A DNA stretch of 64,000 bases. Source: Cordilura impudica. Lineage: Eukaryota > Arthropoda > Insecta > Diptera > Scathophagidae. Shown in pieces: positions 59,484 through 64,000 of the stretch (position 1 is the first letter of the stretch; each line of letters starts with the position of its first letter). The stretch lies in assembly GCA_963682025.1 (NCBI GenBank), contig OY821520.1, positions 132,930,319-132,994,318 of the forward strand, in the 5' to 3' direction. The notes under the pieces are model-generated. The model was not told where the DNA came from, searched no databases, and saw nothing but the letters and a program-made list of their open reading frames with translations. The position numbers were made by a program, and so were the translations under genes.

Positions 59484-59632
59484 GATCTATGCCGACTATT
59501 TGAGACATTATTTTATTAGAATAGTTACAAGAAATGTCGAAAAATGGTCAGACTCCAGTAATATTGGTTAGTAAAATAGAGAAAATATGCAGCAACCAAA
59601 TTTGAGTGACATTATTATGAACCAGTAAATTT
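59484..59632 (+). repeat. Decayed family A fragment at the LTR junction
   Basis: GATCTATGCCGACTATTTGA ... GAAAATATGCAGCAACCAAATTTGAGTGACATT resembles the first 120 bases of family A. It ends at the TGTAAC start of the LTR, so the retrotransposon appears to have inserted into it. Confidence 0.5.
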
Positions 59633-59754
59633 TGTAACGGGGTTTTAATCAACGGCTGGGGTAAATCAGTCGTTCCCAGGGTCAGCTTAAGGACCCTCAA
59701 ACCTTATGCAAAGAAATGAGTTAATTCGTGTCCCTCTTCGGGTTACAAAATAAC

Positions 59755-59760
59755 TTTATT
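59755..59760 (-). promoter_or_regulatory. Polyadenylation signal in the LTR
   Basis: AATAAA on the minus strand, about 128 bases before the end of the LTR, the usual place for the R/U5 boundary signal. It would leave U5 at about 100 bases. Confidence 0.55.
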
Positions 59761-59879
59761 TACAATATATAAATATGTATATATATATACAATACAAATG
59801 ACAGCAATCGTTGATGATATATGTAATCGTTGCTGGCAGAGTAGATGATGATGGCAATAGTGGTTGCTCGGTGGGTATT

Positions 59880-60715
59880 AGTGGCCGGTTGTATCGGTAA
59901 TACTGGCCACTCGGCAGATGATAGCGACCACTTCGGCAATACAGATGGTTTGGTGAATGATGTCGGTCGTATCGGTAATATTGGCCACTCGGCAGATGAT
60001 AGTGACCACTTCGGCAATACTGATGGCTCGGTGAACGATGACGGTCGTGTCGGCAATACTAGCCACTCGACAGATGATAGTGACACTTCGGCAATACTGA
60101 TGGCTCGGTGAGCGATGACGGTCGTGTCGGCAGTATTGTCCACTCGGCAGATGATACTTCGGAAATACTGATGACTCGGTGAATGATATCGGTCGTAATA
60201 TTGGCCACTCGGCAGATAATAGCGACCACTTCGGCAATACTGATGGCTCGGTGAGCGATGACGGTCGTGTCGTAATATTGGCCACTCGGCAGATGGTAGT
60301 GACACTTCGGCAATACTGATGGCTCGGTGAGCGATGACGGTCGTGTCGGCAGTATTGGTCACTCGGCAGATGATACTTCGGAAATACCGATGGCTCGGTG
60401 AATGATATCGGTCGTAATATTGGCCACTCGGCAGATAATAGCGACCACTTCGGCAATACTGATGGCTCGGTGAGCGATGACGGTCGTGTCGGCAGTACTA
60501 GCCACTCGACAGATGATAGTGACACTTCGGCAATACTGATGGCTCGGTGAGCGATGACGGTCGTGTCGGCAGTATTGGCCACTCGACAGATGATAGTGAC
60601 ACTTCGGCAATACTGATGGCTCGGTGAGCGATGACGGTCGTGTCGGCAGTATTGGCCACTCGGCAGATGATAGCGACCACTTCGGCAATACTGATGGCTC
60701 GGTCGTGTCGGTGAT
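59880..60715. repeat. 78-bp tandem array in the LTR
   Basis: About eleven diverged units of the type CCACTCGGCAGATGATAGCG ... GATGGCTCGGTGAGCGATGA ... GTCGGCAGTATTGG, mostly 63-78 bp. A higher-order period of about 220 bp is visible (the shortened GATACTTCGGAAATAC unit recurs at about 60150 and 60370). Open frames on both strands across it reflect lack of stops in the unit. Confidence 0.85.
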
Positions 60716-60716
60716 A

Positions 60717-61092
60717 TTCGGGAGCAGACAGCCGTGAAGCCGCTGGAGTAATCGGGAGCAGACAGCCGTTAAGCCGCTGGAGTAATCGGGAGCAGACAGC
60801 CGTTAAGCCGCTGGAGTAATCGGGAGCAGACAGCCGTGAAGCCGCTGGAGTAATCGGGAGCAGACAGCCGTTAAGCCGCTGGAGTAATCGGGAGCAGACA
60901 GCCGTGAAGCCGCTGGAGTAATCGGGAGCAGACAGCCGTTAAGCCGCTGGAGTAATCGGGAGCAGACAGCCGTGAAGCCGCTGGAGTAATCGGGAGCAGA
61001 CAGCCGTTAAGCCGCTGGAGTAATCGGGAGCAGACAGCCGTTAAACCGCTGGAGTAATCGGGAGCAGACAGCCGTTAAGCCGCTGGAGTAAT
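60717..61092. repeat. 34-bp tandem array, 11 units
   Basis: Unit CGGGAGCAGACAGCCGTTAA plus GCCGCTGGAGTAAT. Eleven head-to-tail copies with almost no variation besides GTTAAG/GTGAAG alternation. No spacers, so this is not a CRISPR array. It lies next to the 78-bp array inside the LTR. Confidence 0.9.
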
Positions 61093-61317
61093 ATTTATTG
61101 ACAACCGGTACCGATCGTCTAAAAAAAGATAGTTCGCTTTTCAGCAATGTCCCCACAATGTTTCGTATCGAAACGATTTCTGTCTTCACTCAGCTCAACT
61201 TCGCCTTCTTATCCAATTTACTATTTTAACCAAGTGAGAATTAAAATCAACAGGGTTTAAATATAATGTGTAATTCATAATACATTTTAATTCTATTAAT
61301 ACATCATAAGTCTATTA

Positions 61318-61508
61318 ATGATGGTTTGGTTGATTGTTAAAGATGATGTGTAGTTGGATGTGTATGGTTTGACTATTGCTGTACGTAGTAGGCTGCTGTT
61401 ATGAATATGTGGTTGGTTGTACATATTTAATGATGGTTTGGTTGATTGTGTAGGCTATTGATGTTAAAGATGATGTGTAGTTGGATGTGTATGGTTTGAC
61501 TATTGATG
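61318..61508. repeat. Direct duplication in the LTR U3 end
   Basis: TGATGGTTTGGTTGATTGT and AAAGATGATGTGTAGTTGGA ... GGTTTGACTATTG occur at about 61318-61380 and 61432-61505, with an extra TAGGCTATTGATGT block in the second copy. Confidence 0.7.
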
Positions 61509-61566
61509 TTTAGGATGATGTGGTGTTATGAACAATGTAAATGCAGGAGGCATTTGCGTTGTTACA

Positions 61567-61575
61567 TCCCCCCCC
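61567..61575 (-). promoter_or_regulatory. Polypurine tract
   Basis: GGGGGGGGA on the minus strand directly precedes TGTAAC, the LTR start. This is the expected primer position for plus-strand synthesis in an LTR retrotransposon. Confidence 0.65.
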
Positions 61576-61672
61576 TGCTTCGGGGAGCGATGCTACTGCG
61601 AGCGTTTGTGGCAAAGGTGTTGTTTTGTGGGTGGGCGAGTTTTGGTCCTGAGACCCTCACTACCAAAATTAA

Positions 61673-61763
61673 TTTTTTTTTTTTTTATATATATATATTT
61701 TTTTTTTTTTTTTTTTATATATATATTTTTTTTTTTTTTATATATATATTTTTTTTTTTTTTT

Positions 61764-61801
<38 letters not shown>

Positions 61802-61810
61802 TTTCAAAAT
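61673..61810. repeat. Poly-T and (TA)n low-complexity tract
   Basis: Four T-runs separated by TATATATATA blocks. Just after it, CAAAATAAAAAGAAGTAAAA is duplicated (61805-61830 and 61856-61881). Open frames rich in Phe and Lys here are artefacts. This is where a pol region would be expected, and none is present. Confidence 0.85.
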
Positions 61811-61947
61811 AAAAAGAAGTAAAAGAAGTGATTAGCTTCAACTATTTTTTTTTTCCAAAATAAAAAGAAGTAAAAGAAGTAATTCGGCTGTTCTACAGCT
61901 TCAACTAAATTATGCTGTCCTATACAGCTTCCGATGGTTATATCTCC

Positions 61948-63999
61948 TTAGGATACCATATCCACCACTTGCCGATGTCCTCGGCACTCCAGACTTGCCC
62001 TGGTGCGGGTCAAAATTGTCACCTTGACTGGGTGCCTTTTTGGTCGTTGGATCACAAATTGTCGATGCCTTACGTAACGCTCGGGCTTCTTAACCTTGAT
62101 ACCTTTGAACAACTCTTCGGCGGTGTAGTTCGGATCGGGACGACTGTGAGGCTTCGGTTTAATGCTGGGGGTTGGTGTTGATGTCGGTGCTGGTAAGGGT
62201 GGTACGGTGGGTGGTTCCCCTGTTGGTAGGGGTGGTTGTGTATTGGCATTTTCGTTATTTTGGGACGAAACTGCCTGTTGATGGGTGATAGCCGGGGCAT
62301 GTGCAATGCGCCTCTTGATTTTTGGTGTGTACGGAAGTGGTGGAGGTCGTGACTCGATACTTGCCATTGTGGGCTGCATTGCCTGAGGTTGGGTGGTCAT
62401 GTCTGCTGGCGCTGGACGCATGGCATGAACAGCCTCGTGTATCGGAGTGTCACTGGTATGAACCGTACGTCTGCCGAGGTATGTTAGAGGTGGTGGACTT
62501 ATATGGACCACCGATGTTATATGTGGACGGCTTCTAGGTGTGGCTTCGGGTGGTGGTCGATACGGGATTGGACGATCGGCTTGTATTGGTCGCGTATGCT
62601 TTGGTTTGACCGGTTTTGGTAGGGAGGTCCCGTTCAGGATTATTTCTATATTGAACAGCCTGAGCCAATCCATACCCAGTATCATGGGTTCGGCTAGGGT
62701 GGGGATCACCGACGTTGGCAACGTTACCCTCCTACCATCGTACTCAATCTGTACGGTGTAAGTATTCGAACGAGGTACGAGGGATTGGTCGGCCATCTGA
62801 ACCGTTCCCCCGCCTTTTGTCTTGGGCACGTTTAATTTGTCTAATCGTTCCCCGACGGCTCGGCTTATGTACGTGCAGGAGGCGCCTGTATCAACTAAGG
62901 CGTGAACGGTGTGGCCCTGAATGTTTACTTGCAGGTAGTAGCGACCGTCATGTCCGGTGGGGCTGGTGAGATGTGGTTGATGGCAATGACAGTCCCGGCT
63001 AAGGGTGTCGTTGCGTCCGCAATGTGAGCAAAACCGCTTAGGGTTATTTGGACAATTCCCCCGTTTGTGTCCGTGTGCCTTACATCGCCAACATCGGTCC
63101 CAACGATGATACGGGCCTTCGGTGACCATATGGGAGGTTTGTGGGCGTTCCTCCTTTCTCAAGGATTCGTATTCATCTGTCATGGCTGTCAACTCGTCGA
63201 GGGTTGAAAAATCGCTACGCCGCACGTAGTGTCGGTATTCGGTACGGAGGCCGTCGTAGATCCTGTCAAGATGGTTCGCTGCCCGTAGCTGTGGGTGTTG
63301 CCGAGCGAGCGTTAGCATGATTAGGATGTAGTCCTTCGCCCTCTCACGATTGTTCTGCCTTCGGTTGTAAAAGCTTTGCTCAAGATGAGCCAGGTACCGT
63401 CTTGGCAGAAAAAATTTTTCTGCCTCGGTTTTAAATTCCGCCCACGTTGCTATGTGAGTGCGTTTGACACGGTACCATTTGAGGGCATTTCCATGAAGGA
63501 CCCCCAGCAGAGATGGTAGTAGTCGGTCCAGCGTGATCTGATGGCACTCGGCTAATTCTTCGAACCTTTCGAGGAAATCAACCAGCTCGGTGTCGCCACC
63601 CCCGTACTTGAGGTCCCAGCGCTGGACGGTGGTCATTATTTCACTATCCGAAATATCGGATCTCCGTCTGTTTTTTAGTTCGTGTCGTGGGGGAACCGGA
63701 ATAGAGTTAGCATCTTCGTGAATCACCCGGCGTTCCTCAGTTCTAACTTCCTCTTCTAGGGCCTTCAGGAGATTTTCAGTGGAAAGCCTTTTTGCGCGTA
63801 TGTGCTCGATCAGTCGTTTGCGAAGGTGTTCCACTGTGAAGCCGACACTAGGTATCCCGCATTTTCTGCAATGTTCGATCAGCTGATCTTTCCGAAGAAG
63901 ATATACCCAACCATGATTGTCGGCTATTAGTTTGTTGTCGACGGACGAAGGCTCTGTTGTATTGTAAGTGTATTTTTGGCCCAATTCGGCGTCGCTGGC
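61948..63999 (-). CDS. Gag-protease polyprotein of a Gypsy-type element, 5'-partial
   Basis: An uninterrupted frame of at least 683 codons. It is open to the window edge; the TTG at 63982-63984 is not a convincing start, so the true start probably lies outside. Numbering from that codon, residues 26-62 (LLRKDQLIEHCRKCGIPSVG onward) resemble a SAP-like helix pair. 130-260 is the retrotransposon Gag core (LKWYRVKRTHIATWAEFK). 298-311 is a CX2CX4HX4C zinc knuckle (C298, C301, H306, C311), with a second Cys cluster at 319-335. 350-445 is a retropepsin with catalytic ALVDTGAS (Asp-365) and a MILGMDWL segment. The remainder is Pro-rich. No RT or integrase follows. It would form particles and process itself; an intact frame suggests recent activity. 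Confidence 0.85.
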   Translation of the reverse strand, partial: ASDAELGQKYTYNTTEPSSVDNKLIADNHGWVYLLRKDQLIEHCRKCGIPSVGFTVEHLRKRLIEHIRAKRLSTENLLKALEEEVRTEERRVIHEDANSIPVPPRHELKNRRRSDISDSEIMTTVQRWDLKYGGGDTELVDFLERFEELAECHQITLDRLLPSLLGVLHGNALKWYRVKRTHIATWAEFKTEAEKFFLPRRYLAHLEQSFYNRRQNNRERAKDYILIMLTLARQHPQLRAANHLDRIYDGLRTEYRHYVRRSDFSTLDELTAMTDEYESLRKEERPQTSHMVTEGPYHRWDRCWRCKAHGHKRGNCPNNPKRFCSHCGRNDTLSRDCHCHQPHLTSPTGHDGRYYLQVNIQGHTVHALVDTGASCTYISRAVGERLDKLNVPKTKGGGTVQMADQSLVPRSNTYTVQIEYDGRRVTLPTSVIPTLAEPMILGMDWLRLFNIEIILNGTSLPKPVKPKHTRPIQADRPIPYRPPPEATPRSRPHITSVVHISPPPLTYLGRRTVHTSDTPIHEAVHAMRPAPADMTTQPQAMQPTMASIESRPPPLPYTPKIKRRIAHAPAITHQQAVSSQNNENANTQPPLPTGEPPTVPPLPAPTSTPTPSIKPKPHSRPDPNYTAEELFKGIKVKKPERYVRHRQFVIQRPKRHPVKVTILTRTRASLECRGHRQVVDMVS

Positions 64000-64000
64000 G

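Larger units (their letters stand above)
59633..61566 (-). repeat. Long terminal repeat, 1.93 kb, with tandem arrays
   Basis: On the minus strand it begins TGTAACAACGCAAATGCC immediately after a G-run polypurine tract, and ends AAAACCCCGTTACA at 59633. TG..CA ends and 6-bp inverted termini (TGTAAC/GTTACA) fit an LTR. A polyadenylation signal lies 130 bases from the end. About 1.2 kb of it is tandem repeat, GC-richer than the surroundings. Only one LTR is visible, so assignment rests on the termini and polypurine tract. Confidence 0.7.
59633..64000 (-). mobile_element. Gypsy-type LTR retrotransposon, one end, runs off the window
   Basis: Minus-strand element: gag-protease frame (63999-61948), short low-complexity leader to the LTR, polypurine tract at 61575-61567, then a 1,934-bp 3' LTR (61566-59633) ending GTTACA. 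There is no room for reverse transcriptase, RNase H or integrase between the protease frame and the LTR, so pol has been deleted or never existed in this form. The 5' LTR and primer-binding site lie outside the window. Confidence 0.75.

Noticed and set aside
59760..60688. Long overlapping open frames on both strands (up to 234 codons) that could look like a repetitive protein
   Set aside because: They follow the 78-bp tandem array, whose unit has no stop in several frames on either strand. There is no start context or recognisable domain, and the array sits inside the LTR.
60717..61092. Regular short repeats reminiscent of a CRISPR array
   Set aside because: Units are head-to-tail with no unique spacers, and the setting is a eukaryotic LTR.
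61503..61841. Phe-rich and Lys-rich open frames on both strands
   Set aside because: They are translations of poly-T/(TA)n low-complexity DNA.

Overview
This looks like transposon-dominated, AT-rich intergenic or heterochromatic DNA of an insect, most likely a calyptrate fly. The evidence is TTAA-targeting piggyBac elements, Transib, pogo/Tigger, mariner and hAT remnants, Jockey- and CR1-like LINEs, GT-AG introns, and dispersed fly-type repeats carrying (GGAC)n runs. The fly assignment is inference. I found no host protein-coding gene, tRNA or rRNA. Almost every recognisable coding stretch belongs to a mobile element, and nearly all of these are broken by stops, frameshifts or nested insertions.

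Layout. 1-7.7 kb: decayed Tc1/mariner and Jockey remnants, two Helitron-like repeats and a MITE. 7.7-10 kb: a Transib (RAG1-related) element with CACAGTG ends. 11.3-13 kb: a Helitron-like repeat and half of a foldback-type repeat. 13.5-17.5 kb: a near full-length LINE split by two dispersed repeats. 17.6-19.1 kb: a second, internally deleted Transib. 19-25 kb: old repeats and a hAT tail. 25.6-31.6 kb: two 5'-truncated LINEs, one inside a low-complexity array and one inside a family A repeat. 31.6-33.7 kb: a long-inverted-repeat element holding a MITE with perfect 50-bp termini. 35.2-41.1 kb: a piggyBac carrying a second, fresher piggyBac, which carries a MITE in its intron. 42.1-44.5 kb: a TIR-bounded element coding for a Cys-rich protein of no superfamily I can name. 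45.4-46.2 kb: a large palindrome. 47.7-49 kb: a Jockey fragment and family B repeat. 49.2-52.2 kb: a Tigger element inside family A. 52.6-56.5 kb: a second pogo/Tigger element scrambled by an inverted duplication. 57.4-58.1 kb: a TAA-flanked MITE. 59.6-64 kb: one end of a minus-strand LTR retrotransposon with an unusually long (about 1.93 kb) LTR full of tandem repeats, and an uninterrupted gag-protease frame running off the window.

Relations. The elements do not form a pathway; they record successive insertions. All recognised retroelements (five LINEs and the LTR element) lie on the minus strand, an arrangement that would suit a unistrand piRNA-type locus but does not prove one. The most intact reading frames are the gag-protease frame (no stop in 678 codons) and the inner piggyBac transposase (all three catalytic aspartates, one nonsense codon, one frameshift and a small deletion).
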